From Eutrigla gurnardus (Eukaryota; Chordata; Actinopteri; Perciformes; Triglidae), in contig OY741275.1 in NCBI GenBank assembly GCA_963514095.1, positions 25,116,898 through 25,180,897 on the forward strand: a stretch of 64,000 nt of DNA, in the 5' to 3' direction. Position numbers and translations under genes: made by a program. The notes below the pieces were generated by a model. It was not told the origin of the DNA. It worked only from the letters and a program-made list of their open reading frames with translations, and did no database searches. This document shows, one piece after another, positions 42,300 to 53,575 of this stretch (within the stretch, counting starts at the first letter, position 1; each line of letters starts with the position of its first letter).

Positions 42300-42730
42300 A
42301 ATGAGAACGAGTAATGCAACCGGTACAATAAGCCAACACAATGTGTAGCAAATTAATCAGACTTGGCCCAGGGCACGCTCGGGAAAAATGATCTCATTTG
42401 ACCAGACGGGTCGGGGCTCCTCTCTAATTACATCACGCTACGACACCATGACTCCTCATCTTTGTCGAGGTTATTAGGAAGATAAAAACGCCGACTTCAC
42501 TGTCACATATTAAAGCGGTATAAACACTTCTGAATTCTTAATACAAGACCGCTTCACTGTTTGTTCAGCCACCAATTCACATTTCTTCATTTAGGGAATT
42601 ATGCACATTCTGCCTCTTAATAGAGAACAGATGGATGGCCGGATTAACTTTTTGCCGTTTTTGAGCTCAGATAATGATTTTATGCAAATCGAGACGCATC
42701 GAGATGCATATTTAGAAAACTGAGGACACA
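42300..42730. promoter_or_regulatory. Candidate conserved non-coding element
   Basis: Low-repeat block with GCAAATTAATCAGAC, TCTAATTACATCACG, GAATTATGCAC, CCGGATTAAC, GATAATGATTTTATG and a perfect octamer ATGCAAAT at 42682-42689. Inferred enhancer-like DNA about 10 kb past the end of shox. Confidence 0.35.
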
Positions 42731-42972
42731 ATGGAAAGATCACACCGACTGTAATCTAAACAACAAAATGTTTGATGCATGAGATGCTCTTTGGTTATGC
42801 ACGCTGCGATGATATTCCACCATTAAAAGTTAAATACTCACAGTTTTTAAATTAAAAAAATCAATAAGTATAGTTTGATTGCAGCAGCGCTGTATGTGTG
42901 TGTGTGTGCAGAAGCCTTTATCGCACATCGGAGCCTAAAACTCGTATTAAAATCTTATTGCATTGGAAGTGC

Positions 42973-43243
42973 GGTAAGCCCCGCCCCCTAAAGCATCCCC
43001 TGCTTTCTGGTCTGGTGGACTCTAAATGGACCATAATGTACTAAATGAACATCATGCTGTTGAAGAAGACTTGAAACTAGAGATTGAGACCATAAACTCA
43101 TGTTTACAATGTTTACTGAGATAATACATCAAGAGAGAAGTAGGACCATTTTCTCATAGACTTCTATACAACCAGAGAGGAGTCGCCCCCTGGTGGCCAG
43201 CAGAGAGAATGCAGGTTTAAGGCACTTCAGATTTAGCTTCACT
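42973..43243 (-). mobile_element. Family A dispersed element, copy 3
   Basis: Reverse orientation: GGTAAGCCCCGCCCCC, TCTGGTGGACTC, the TACATCAAGAGAG block, one 70-bp unit with CGCCCCCTGGTGG at 43184, and the closing GGCACTTCAGATTTAGCTTC. A single unit, so the array number varies between copies. Confidence 0.88.
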
Positions 43244-43479
43244 TCACAGAACCGGAGTTATATCAACGTAATTTTAAACAGACGCCAATGTTTCGCCGTT
43301 TGATCTAATCTGATAAGAAAAAGAGTTAACAAAGAGTTAGTCTGCGTGACACTACGAGATTAATACGAATAGAAATGGGACAAAATACATTCAGGAAAAC
43401 CCAGCGGGGTCGTCTCCAGCTATGCAGAATAACAAGACGTCGTATACACACATCTGACCTTTCACCCCGCCAGGATTTT

Positions 43480-43870
43480 GCCTTAAGGTGGTGGTGGTGG
43501 GGGCTTCCAGAAGATACACTCTGTAACTTATGGCTTCCCCCTCGAGGTGAAGAAGAGGAGAATATTTCATACGATGAAGGCAAATGGGTTTATAACTCGC
43601 CTGAGGGAGAGCCAGCGTTCCTGATTGCTACTCATCTCACTGTTTCCCAGATGTTTTATGCTCCTCTGACTGGTAATCAATAGCTACACATGCCGCCTCT
43701 CAGCCAGCGCCGCTCTTTCATAGCATACGCCTAAAGGAGCGGTTGTCAGTCAATGGCCGGCCGTATAAATAGAGCAAGGCTGCGTAGCGGACAGATGGAT
43801 GCTGTCCGCTACGCCACGGTCCAAACACTCGGCTTTTTTTGTTGCACATTTCCTGCTGTGGAGAACGTCT
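43480..43870. promoter_or_regulatory. Candidate regulatory block with TATA-like site
   Basis: Repeat-poor sequence with GGTAATCAATAGC, GTTGTCAGTCAATGGCCGGCC and a TATAAATA at 43764-43771. A perfect hairpin begins 11 bases after the TATA-like site. Promoter or enhancer activity is inference; no downstream exon was found. Confidence 0.33.
43782..43814. other. Perfect 13-bp inverted repeat (hairpin)
   Basis: Arms GCGTAGCGGACAG and CTGTCCGCTACGC are exact complements around the 7-base loop ATGGATG. A transcript from the TATAAATA at 43764 would start within or near the loop. Confidence 0.9.
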
Positions 43871-44399
43871 GCAAACATGACAGCATGCAGAGAAGCTGAT
43901 CCGGTTTAAAAATAATAAACTGGTGTCACTTTTTATCCGTTGTAAAACGTTTGTATATTCTAACTAATTGCTTTGTTAATGCAAAACCTTATATGTTGAT
44001 AATAAATCGCCATTGGAACATCAAATCTGATTCAAGATTCAATACTTTTACTGCCATAAAAAAAGCTGATTTGAGGTCAGTTTGGAGGATAAACTTCCAT
44101 CGAGGGATCTAAATGATATAATTGCTCCCTCGTTCTTGTTCCTTTAATTACAGCTTTCTGTGAATAAACAACACAAACTGTATTTGTTGTTTCAACATGT
44201 GTTTCTGTTTTGTGCATTTTTTATTATCTTCTCTTTCAAGAGAGATCGTTGTGTATTTACACACAAAATAAACTCAAAGTTGTACTTTTCCAACGCTAAC
44301 GGCTCATCTAGGAATAATAAACGCTAGCCATTAGCCATTAATGATGCTGTAAAACCAAACTTTAAACAGAAGCTCATAAGAATCCTTCAGATTTGAAAA
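43871..44399. other. Intergenic AT-rich DNA
   Basis: No gene or repeat recognised. Confidence 0.5.
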
Positions 44400-44800
44400 G
44401 TCAAATTCTCTACAGCCGTCGTTTTTGCACGGAAACCCTCAATTTGAGTCGCCGTGGCGATGATTATCCGCCCGTGAACGATACATCAGTAAACCCAGCG
44501 AGGCTGCTGTTTGCTTTGAAGAGAACAGAGTACCTAATTACCCTTATTTACAGGACGCTTCTAAAGTAAAGCATCACATTATCTCCCGGTGACAGATTCA
44601 CTTGCCTAATAAAGACGATCATTAGGATTTTTCGAGCCTTCGTGGATAAATCGCTGTTTTATTTTCCTCCTGCCAGCAATCAGATAGGCACTAAAATACA
44701 TCTTTGAAGTAAAAGGGCAGAGAACCCTATCCTGAGTTATTATGGATGTTGTTGGAGGAATTTATAGAGTGTTATTGACGCCCGCACAAACCCGCAGGGA
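44400..44800. promoter_or_regulatory. Candidate conserved non-coding element
   Basis: CCTAATTACCCTTATTTAC, GCCTAATAAAGACGATCATT, GATAAATCGCTGTTTTATTT, CAATCAGATAGGC, TTATTATGGATG and GAATTTATAGAG in a block without microsatellites. Looks like developmental enhancer DNA. Confidence 0.4.
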
Positions 44801-45135
44801 TGACACACACACACATTAACACACTAACAAAAATGGATGTACTGTGTAATCGCCCTCGGAAAAAGAACTGAAGGTGTTTTATTTCCGCTCGGCTGGTTCT
44901 TGACAACTAGGTTTCTCTCCGCGCAGCAAATAAACGTTGCAGGTACATAATGTGGGACGCGGTGAGTTGATTCTGTCCCTCGCGGGCGCCTCACGCTATA
45001 TTGATGAGCGAATTAACAGGCTTGGATTCGACTACGGTGACGCATCTATTAGATGAAGCCGTGAAAGATGAATTGTGATTTGAATAGCACGACTACGACG
45101 GCGTATGAGGACCACTGTAGAAAAAAAATAAAAAT
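44801..45135. promoter_or_regulatory. Weak candidate regulatory block
   Basis: 44936-45110 is unique and motif-rich (ACATAATGTGGG, TATTGATGAGCGAATTAACA, TCTATTAGATGAAG). It ends where the family B element begins. Confidence 0.25.
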
Positions 45136-45663
45136 GGAGCCGAGAGAGGGGGGCAATATGCAGAGAAACAAAGTCGCAAATTTGCGAGTTTATAAAGTGG
45201 CAAATTTGCTTCGCGGAACCAAGCATCTTCTTTATATCGGCTTATGTGCCGATGTTGTATTTGTATATTTGAAAATAAATAATCTACAGAATTTACAATC
45301 TATAGCCGATATAACCACGTTGCTCGGTTCCGCTAACACCGGATGTTTGCCGTTGCTATGACAACAAGTGAAAGCTACCGCTAGCATCTTAGCCCAACCG
45401 CCCCGATCAATAAAAACACCCATAAGATGACATATTTGGCCTCATATAAATAAAACCAACAATAAGCATCAACATCATCACCCTACGGACCTTAATGAGG
45501 CGTTCGTTGGGATGGATTCATTAAAAAAATAAACGTACATTCATGGGAAGTTAGCTAGCATAGATGCCGGTTGTTAGCATCGAAATAAACACACAAATTT
45601 GCGAGTTTATAAAGTGGCAAATTTGCGATTTTTTCTCGGAATAAAGCCCCCTTTCTCGGCTCC
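45136..45663 (+). mobile_element. Family B TIR element, copy 3
   Basis: Left terminus GGAGCCGAGAGAGGGGGGCA and right terminus GCCCCCTTTCTCGGCTCC are inverted repeats that continue into CGCAAATTTGC on both sides. Internal modules (GTTGCTCGGTTCCGCTAACA, GATGTTTGCCGTTGCTATGA, ACATTCATGGGAAGTTAGCT) match the copy at 13558. No transposase. Confidence 0.85.
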
Positions 45664-46999
45664 GTTTGTTTATCTACAGAAACTGGATGATAGTTTTATT
45701 TCGTGGGAGGCGGGATAATTGGGCTCATGCTATAAATTGAGTTGACGAATGCTTAGACACGAACTCGGAGGTGCCGTATAAAAAAACAACGCGATGCACT
45801 TCTCCTTGTTTGATCCTCGCTTTGAATCCCCGCTCTGAACCTGTTTAGTTGGGATGCTAAACTTGATGAACTCGTCCTTCTCGCCCCGCTGTTGTTCTGA
45901 GACCCAATTAGATGTACATATCCCACACAATGCTGCGGTTGGAGGCCAGAGTGCGTCTGTTTGTCCAAAGGGAAAGAGGCGTGGGAGAGAGAGAGACGCC
46001 AACACGCGCTTGGCCGGGCAACGGTGCATATCAATACCAGCCTGCTAATAACACTGGCTGCAGGTATGTCTTCCCGACATCAGAGGGAGACGAGTGCAAA
46101 AGGTTGTTTCATCTTTTATGGATCCCGTTTGAAACCAGCAATTGCCTCAAAGAAAGAATGAAGAAGAACCAAAGAGTCAGAACCAAAGCGTGTGTGTGTG
46201 TTTATAAATCATGTACATTTCTGTGTGTATACATGTGTAACTGGCCTGTTTGCAACAATCTTGCCTCGCCTTTGAAATTGTTTATGTAGACCCGTATCCC
46301 CACGGCCGGGGAAAGCAGGGGGGCTGTAGAGTTCCCTGCGGAGGTCAGCCTTTCTGAAGCCCCCCCACCCCCCCTCTCATTTGCGATTGCCCTATGCGAT
46401 AGCACCCAGCAGGCCTGAGAACACAAGCCTAATGTTCTGGATGGATGGTGTCATGAAAGGAGACAATTATAAGGCAGTGAGCGAGGTCTCCCAGGGTTAC
46501 GGTTTTAGTCAGACCATTTATTTTATGTAGTTTTTGAAGCAGGAGCTTTAAAGTTTAACAGCCCTAGGGTTCTTTCTTTTTTTTTTTTTTTTGCCCTGGA
46601 TGTGTGTGTGTATATTTGCGAGGGTGTATTGCTGGGAATTGCTGGGTTTTTTGATGATCTAATTGGCTATTATTGGATGTTTTCAGGCACAATAACATTG
46701 TGTGTGTGTGTTTTTGTGTGTGTGTTTTGTTTAAGGTGCAGTACGTGTGATATTGAATCGACTTCACGCCGGCCCTTTCTACACCCTTCAGCATGTTGGC
46801 CACAGCAGCTGCTGCATACGCACACTAGAGAGATAGAGATGGATGGAGGGAAAGAGCTAGAAAGAGTGGGGTGTTGCTTAGAATTACAACTTTCGCTTTG
46901 CAAAAAAAAAGTGGATTTACACGCGACAAGGAATCCGCTTCAGATACGACAACATGCAAAAACAAATGCTCTCATTAGGGAGCATTAGAGGAATCTTTT
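45664..46999. promoter_or_regulatory. Candidate regulatory territory, several blocks
   Basis: No gene. Unique motif-rich blocks at 45690-45960 (GGATAATTGGGC, CCCAATTAGATGTAC), 46235-46450 (GAAATTGTTTATGTAG, CATTTGCGATTGCC, GCCTAATGTTC) and 46630-46700 (GATCTAATTGGCTATTATTGG), separated by T runs and short GT runs. Enhancer-like by composition only. Confidence 0.3.
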
Positions 47000-47150
47000 G
47001 ATTGTTGGAGTGAGTCTAGCCGACCTGCTTCCATTCTTTATGCTAAGCTAAGCTAACTGCTTCTCACACTGCAACTTAAAGGACAGACGTGAGAGCATTT
47101 TATCTTCTCTTAGCAAGAAAATAATTCATCAAATTCCTGAAAGGTCTCTG
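47000..47150 (-). mobile_element. Fragment of the TTAGC-rich element (family E)
   Basis: TTTATGCTAAGCTAAGCTAACTG, then GGACAGACGTGAGAGCATTT, a TCTTCTCTTAGCAAGAAAAT block and decayed sequence. These resemble the closing part of the element at 52929 (ATGTGAGAGTGGTATCAATT, ATCTCTTCTGACAAAACAAC) and a common fish repeat. Diverged fragment. Confidence 0.5.
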
Positions 47151-47297
47151 AGGTACAAATCTAAAAACGATGGTGAAGTGGATACAGTGGGTTAGATTGC
47201 TCTTTTTGCTAGAACTTGATGCTCCTTTTTTAGAAAAGATCAGATTTAAGGACTTAATTACCACTAAACCAGCTTCTAAAAGGCCATGCATATGACA

Positions 47298-47353
47298 ACA
47301 TTTACATTTACATTTAGGGCATTTAGCAGATGCTTTTGTCCAAAACGACTCAA
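47298..47353 (+). mobile_element. Short dispersed-repeat fragment
   Basis: TTTACATTTACATTTAGGGC, ATTTAGCAGATGCTTTTGTC and CAAAACGACT form a motif that is very common in teleost transposable elements. The host element is not otherwise preserved. Confidence 0.55.
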
Positions 47354-47699
47354 ATATGCCGCAATATATACCCCGATGCTAAGCTAACCTTCCCTCCTCA
47401 TCTAGCTCCAAGGATAGAGCCTTGTATATATATGTGTGTGTATTTGTATATACTGTGGGGCATTTATTCGAGACACATCCTGATTGGCCAATCAATTGAA
47501 CAAACAGAATAAAACCTGCGATTGTGAGAACGAAAACGAGACAAACGCTAGAGATAAGGAGTTGAATGTATCGGTATCATCTGCTCTTTTAGTAAAATGT
47601 TCCATTCTGACGTTTCACATAACGAACAAAGGCTTTTTGCTCCAAACCGGTTGTTTCCGCGGGCGTCGGTGCCTTGTGTGTGTTTTCATGAGCTGCCTC
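47354..47699. other. Intergenic, nothing recognised
   Basis: No gene; short GT/TA runs near 47425-47455. Confidence 0.5.
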
Positions 47700-48560
47700 T
47701 GACGGCGTGTTTGCATACGCCTCGTGGCGTGCTTCAGGCCATGATGAGCTAAACTGCCGGGTAGCAAAGAGCTGCATTAGGTTGACTACAGCGAGCTAAT
47801 TGCAGCGGCGTACCCATGGTAAATTGCGTAGCATTCATTGACCACCTTAAAGATAAGGAGATCGTATAGTTCCACTACTCCTTACGCGGTTGGCCAATAA
47901 TACTACTTCCTGTGTAATCAGCCTCAGTGAGCGGCCCCCACGTCTCCTACAATTACATCCTCCCCTCGTAATCTGCACTTCCACCCCCTAAAACGAGGCC
48001 CAGCCTCTTGAGTAATTTGCGTGAAGATTCGCCAAATTAAGAAATATAATGGGTGAGAATCCGGTCCCGTTCCTCTCTCTCTGTACCTCCCATTGTTTTC
48101 TAGGCGGGTAATCACATTCAAGCGAGTACCAAGCCCCCGAGAGCGCAAAAAAAAAAAAAAAAAAAAGCCTGCAGAATGGAAAACAAAGGCGGTCATGACA
48201 ATCTGTAATATTAATCTGATTGGGTTAACAGTGTCTCCGGGGCTCCTCCACTTGTCAACTACCTGTGGCTGTGTTTTAATCTGATTGCTCTAATAGCATA
48301 TTCAGAATCAGGACCTTGCCACTTCCCCCCCCCCACACACACACACACAACCGTTACACATAATGTCTAATAGAACATCCTGTATTTCACATGAACACTC
48401 ACAAATTTGTAAATAATTACTATCACATGCACGGGGGGAAAATAATAGGCGGCCCCTCCAATTCAAATTCACTAGCTGGAGGCTAGTGTGGTAATCATGG
48501 AGGAGAGCGGGACAGGCTGAATGTGGGAGAGAGAGAGAGGTAATCACATTTTATAACAAC
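47700..48560. promoter_or_regulatory. Candidate conserved non-coding elements
   Basis: Blocks 47730-47960 (GAGCTAATTGCAGC, GGTAAATTGCGTAGCATTCATTG-type sequence, GCCAATAATACTACTTCC, GTAATCAGCC), 48010-48130 (GAGTAATTTGCG, GCCAAATTAAGAAATATAAT, GGGTAATCACATTC), 48180-48310 (GTAATATTAATCTGATTGGG, TTTAATCTGATTGC) and 48440-48560 (CTCCAATTCAAATTC, TGGTAATCATGG, GGTAATCACATTTTATAAC). An A18 run and a C run interrupt it. Confidence 0.38.
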
Positions 48561-48929
48561 CTGACAGTTTGATAAGAAAAAAAAGAGAGTTCAGAGGGAA
48601 TAATGAGCAACTTTGTACACAACACTTATGACTTTATGTGCTACATCATTTGTCAGGAACGGCCTTTGGAAAAACGTCCGTTATAAACACAAAACTCACA
48701 ACTCTGATGGATTCATTGTTTCCAGCTCCTTTCACAAATAGCTATGTTATTTTGAAAATACACGTGTTACTTAAAAGCAACAAAAACAACACACATTGTG
48801 ATGGATTGGACGTGTTATCTGCCTGTTAGCACAACAGCCCATTATCAACGTGGCCCAGGTTACCGGCGGTAACGGGGGCTGCAGGAAAGCAAGATGAAGA
48901 CGAAGCGGGCGCTGATTTCAGCCACAGCT
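48561..48929. other. Intergenic, nothing firm
   Basis: No gene or repeat recognised. Confidence 0.45.
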
Positions 48930-49140
48930 GAGTAGGAGTTCAGTGACTCGGCCCGCATTTTTTTTTTTTTTTCACTATCACTTTTCAAATGAGCGCCAGC
49001 AAATCACTCCAGCAGGGATGCGGCGCACGCCGGTAATGTGGCCATCAGCATATGAAAATATGTATGGAAGACCGTCCAATTTACTGACAGCAAATAGAAG
49101 CAAGGAAAAACCCTGCAGTGTGCTGAGTGATTGTTAGATA
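48930..49140. promoter_or_regulatory. Candidate conserved non-coding element
   Basis: CAAATGAGCGCCAGCAAATC, CGGTAATGTGGCC, CATATGAAAATATGTATGG and CCAATTTACTGAC in unique sequence after a T run, ending at a CA repeat. Confidence 0.35.
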
Positions 49141-49145
49141 GCTGG

Positions 49146-49147
<2 letters not shown>

Positions 49148-49188
<41 letters not shown>
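49148..49188. repeat. (CA)n microsatellite
   Basis: About 20 CA units. Confidence 0.95.
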
Positions 49189-49192
<4 letters not shown>

Positions 49193-49326
49193 TATGTATG
49201 TGCATGTCTGCGGTTGTTAACAACATTAAAAAAAATGTCAAGAAAAACAGCATTTGTTGCATTAATAAGCGAATCTATTTCTCACAGCGTAACATGATGA
49301 CCGGCTTGTTCCATGTCTGTGTTCAT

Positions 49327-49327
<1 letters not shown>

Positions 49328-49367
<40 letters not shown>

Positions 49368-49412
49368 CATGCCTGTCCTCTTGTGATCATGTATGTGCTT
49401 GCCTTCCTTCCT

Positions 49413-49467
<55 letters not shown>
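49328..49467. repeat. Two (GT)n microsatellites
   Basis: GT runs at 49328-49365 and 49415-49467, separated by 49 bp that include ATGCCTGTCC. Confidence 0.96.
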
Positions 49468-49469
<2 letters not shown>

Positions 49470-50430
49470 ATCTCGTACACACCAGTCCGACCGTCACAAG
49501 GGTGTTTTGTGTGCACTTTGTTCTCCAACACTGATCCTGTCCCCGGCAGAAAGAAATAATTACAGGCTTGTTTGTGAGCCGCTGCGAGGACGGGAGGGAG
49601 GACAACACAGGAAGCAGCCTCATTTTTACGGCTTCAGAGGACGTCACGTCGCCCAGGAAGAAGAGGAGGGGGGACCATTAGATGAGAATGCTAATTACTC
49701 CGCCTCATATCGGACGCCTGTCACACCACCCACTTCTCACCAGAAATCTAAATGTTGTGTTCTTAGCCGACACTTCACATGCGAGCAGACGGAGGAACGT
49801 TATATATCTCGTTGTTCTAAAAACAGCTGGAATAAAACAACAATAACAAAGAAAGGAAAAACGAAAGGGGCTCTTTTTTGGGAGGGGGGGGGTAAAAAGT
49901 CATAATAGCAAGCACTGATTTCAAGATAAATCAGATAACACAATGGTGGAGACAATGCTGCCTCTTTTATAAAGATTTATGACACGCTAGCTCACACACA
50001 CACACCACACAGACAGTAAACCCCCCCACCCCGATCACTCAACTCCAGGATTTACATACCGTACACTCAGACATGCACACACACACTCATTAGGAGGCGG
50101 TGGGAGCTCGTGCGTGCTACATATGCTAAGACGACGGTAGCTGCTAACCCACCTTCTTGACAAGAGATCTGAGAGAGATCCACCGTGTTAGAGAAAACAG
50201 CGTTGAAGGCTCCTAATATCTTTGATAGCATAGTTATGGTAATGATCCGGCGTGATGTAAAATTCATGAAGTGTACCTAGCGTTGCGAGGATTGCCAATA
50301 CTTGTTCTAGGAGGAGGAGGAATAAAAAAAAAAAACATGTTACAGGAGTCGCGAGCATGCAGATGTTGTTATGCTTTGCCCTAATTGTTTTTCGACAGTT
50401 AAGTGCAGCTAAATGACTTTCATGTGTCGG

Positions 50431-50466
<36 letters not shown>

Positions 50467-51420
50467 TTACCTTTTTTTCCTATTTCAGCTGTTTGGCAGA
50501 AGGCTTGTTGGAACAAAACATCGGCTAATTATTCCAACCATTAGACCTATTAATTTGCTCAGTCAAACAAAACCTCCAGACAAGACACCGTGTAAAAATA
50601 CCAACAATAGATAAATATTGTGATTTCCCAGTAAAAACATCTAAGCTCAGCCAAAACAAGAAGAAAACCATCAGAAAAAGGGGTCTGCGGCGGAAAAAAC
50701 CTGGTCCGTTCTGTCACTTCAAAAACGTCTCAGCATCAACCCGTCCATCAGTGACAGTTATGAGTTTGGACTCTCTGATAGGCAGTGTGTGTGCATGTTT
50801 GTGTGTGTGTGCATGTTTGTGTGTGTGTGTTTAAGATCTCCAAGGAGTGTCTTTTCAAACACATTTCCATCGAGCACTCGTCAGTAGGAGGTCCGGGTCC
50901 ATTGGAGATGTCGTAGTCACTCCCAAATCACACCGCTAACCGGGACTGTCAGCCAATCAGGATGTTTTTGATTTTTCCCGAGATCCGCGCTCAGTTCGGA
51001 TTAACCTGGACGCCGACGCAGGCGTCACAATGGAGAGTGATTAGATGGCTCGTGGATGTTCACATCTGGGGAACAATTAGCCCGGATGCACGGCCCATGC
51101 TGGAAGTGTACAAAAAAAAGAAAAAGTGACAGCGTTTGTCAGGTTTTGACAAGCGACTTGAGCTGTTTTTCCTAAATTTAGATCCATTGAAGTTGCTGAA
51201 GGGTGAAATCGGGGTCAAAGTAACGCATTGCCCCCCAAAAATGGGTCACTTTGTCTCGGGGAAAACACTTGTCACCTCACGGGAGGAGGTTAAAAGAATG
51301 TAATACATGTAAATGTGAAATTTGTCGTGGTTTGGACACCAGAAATCAAATAAAACAACGTAACTCAGACGGATTCCTCCTCTGGGGTTCACAAGCTAAT
51401 TCTGAGGAGCTGAATCTCTG
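49468..51420. other. Intergenic; scattered patches only
   Basis: No gene. A motif-like patch lies at 49680-49730 (GAGAATGCTAATTACTCC), short CA runs at 49994-50012, and a CA run at 50432-50462. The stretch 50463-51420 has short GT runs (50785-50830) and otherwise nothing recognised. Confidence 0.45.
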
Positions 51421-51777
51421 TTAAAGGTTGAGTAGGTCATTTAGAAAAACCACAGAAACTATGACTTTGAACAAATCGCTGAACTGAAAAGGTCCCGCCC
51501 CCTTCGTCCAGGCCTCTGATCAAAGCTCCTCCCCCCAGAACGCCAAACGAGTGACAATCAGGAAGTTATCATTGACAGACAGGCAGGACGTCCAATCATA
51601 TTCTCCGGCCTGACTGTTTTAATTGGACGGGTTTTTACAGCCACAGCCACAGATGACATTTTTACAAAAAAAGTATATCAGAGCATTTAATGTATTCATT
51701 GCTATCGGTATGTTATGAAGATTTCAAGTAATATAACAGAGCGTTTTCCTGAATAGAATCACCTACTCAACCTTTAA
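51421..51777. mobile_element. 357-bp MITE with TTAA flanks (piggyBac-like)
   Basis: Left end TTAAAGGTTGAGTAGGTCAT and right end ATCACCTACTCAACCTTTAA are inverted repeats (17 matched bases, one mismatch, then ATT). Both ends carry TTAA, the target-site duplication typical of piggyBac-type transposons. Internal sequence is non-coding, so the element is non-autonomous. Superfamily is inferred from the TTAA only. Confidence 0.8.
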
Positions 51778-51999
51778 GCAAAGTGAAAATGTGTCATTCA
51801 CACACATTTGTCAAATGATGACGTTCGACATTTCTCTCGGATTTCTACGCATCAGTTTCCACTCTTTACGTGCGTAGTGGATTTTCAAAATAAAGTTCTG
51901 TCTACACAAGTAGTTAGGTTTAGGCAAAGAGTGTGTTAGAACGTTTACTAAGTTTCACACGGGACAAGAACAGTGGTCTCCTGGGTGAAAGTCCTGTGT

Positions 52000-52114
<115 letters not shown>

Positions 52115-52474
52115 CCAGAAACCAGAACCTACAACAACTTCGGTGAACTATTTTAATCATACAATAATAAACAATATTAAATAAAATATTTCCAAAAGGC
52201 AACAGGTTATAAAAGGATATCAAACTTGAAAAAGATCTCTTATGCTATAAAAGTAAAAATACAAAATATGCAGATATACAAAACAAAATGCATGAGACGG
52301 AATGTTTCTTTTAAATCCAGCTATGATATAATGTCAAGGCAAATACAACCCAGAATAAATTCATGTCTTTTTTGCCTCCGCTTCTGTCTTTGTATGCAGC
52401 TGCAGCGCTCATAACAATGCACATCACTCCAAACCCCTTTAGAGGTTTTTTTTACAGCACTCGTAGAACTATAG
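52115..52474. other. Intergenic, nothing recognised
   Basis: AT-rich, no gene. Confidence 0.5.
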
Positions 52475-52800
52475 TCACATTATGTGAGTATTAATTTGGC
52501 ACCCTATGAACCGGCGTTCCACGGAGATTATATTGTTTCCGTTGTCATAGACTGTCTGTCTGTTAAAAGGAAATAAAAAGAGGGAAAATAATTTCCCTCC
52601 AGAAAGTGGACACTGGTGAATTGCCAATGATGAAATGACAAGGATGTCTGTCAATTGGCTGTTTGATGCAGGCTCAGGCTGAATGAGAGGCCGCGAGCGT
52701 CGGGAAAGCAAACACGCTTTGAAGCGCGTGATTTTATGACATGTCATATTCATCGTGAGGATGTGAGGCGGCGAATTAATGAGAGAAGGAAAAAAAAGAA
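52475..52800. promoter_or_regulatory. Candidate conserved non-coding element
   Basis: GTGAGTATTAATTTGGCACC, GAGATTATATTGTTTCC, GGAAAATAATTTCCC, GAATTGCCAATGATGAAATG, GTCAATTGGCTGTTTGATGC, GGCTGAATGAGAGG and GCGAATTAATGAG in about 325 bp without microsatellites. Among the more convincing blocks downstream of shox. Confidence 0.42.
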
Positions 52801-52928
52801 GAAGAATTCCTTTAAGCACATCCAGAAACTTTTACAAGAAGAATGAACATCTGACTTCTCCACAAAAAATGGTTATTTGCTTACTTACAAATAACAGATA
52901 AGATGTTTCCCTTAAATACCTACTGCTA

Positions 52929-53575
52929 GCAGCTTAGCTTAGCATAGCTTAGCTTAGCATAGCTTAGCGCAAATACTAGAAACGGGGTGAAACAGTCAGT
53001 CTGGCTCCATCCGAAAGTATTAAAATCAGGTCCAGTAAATACAGCTACAGCTAGCAGTGGGTTATCTTAGCTTAGCATAGCATAGCTTAACTTAGCATAG
53101 CTTAGCATAGAGACTGGTCACAGGGTGTCCGAAAGTTATAAAATCCATTCCAGTAAATAGGGCTAGCAGTGGGATAACTTAGCTTAGCATAGCTTGGTGT
53201 AAAGACTAGAAATGGGAGTGAAAAAGTCAGTCTGGCTCCGGCTGAAAGTAATAAAATCAGGTCCAGTAAATAAGGCTAACTGTAGCGGTTGGTTATCTTA
53301 GCATAATGACTGAAAACAGGGGGAAACAGTCAGCCTGGCTCCATCTGAAGGAAATAAAATCTGACTCCCAGCGTCTCTACAGCGCACTATTTAACACGTT
53401 ACACCTCGTTTGTTTACAAAAACTGATTAAAGGCGATTATGTTTCACGTTACGCTACGTTGAGCTATGGGTTGTCAGATTCGGGCGTATAATCGCAGCGC
53501 AGATGTGAGAGTGGTATCAATTATCTCTTCTGACAAAACAACAGTTTCCCAAAACGTCGTACTGCCGCTTTAAAA
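52929..53575 (+). mobile_element. TTAGC-rich dispersed element with ~115-bp tandem units (family E)
   Basis: Four diverged units begin near 52929, 53069, 53181 and 53300. Each runs AGCTTAGCATAGC, ACTAGAAACGGGGTGAAACA, GTCAGTCTGGCTCC, AAATCAGGTCCAGTAAATA. The element closes with GCGTCTCTACAGCGCACTAT, a CGTTACGCTACGTTGAGCTA block, ATGTGAGAGTGGTATCAATT and CGTACTGCCGCTTTAAAA. This layout resembles a widespread teleost non-autonomous repeat. No coding capacity. Confidence 0.7.

Noticed and set aside
43375..43683. 102-codon open frame
   Set aside because: No recognisable domain, low-complexity Trp/Gly run from GGT repeats, and no splice or promoter support as an exon.
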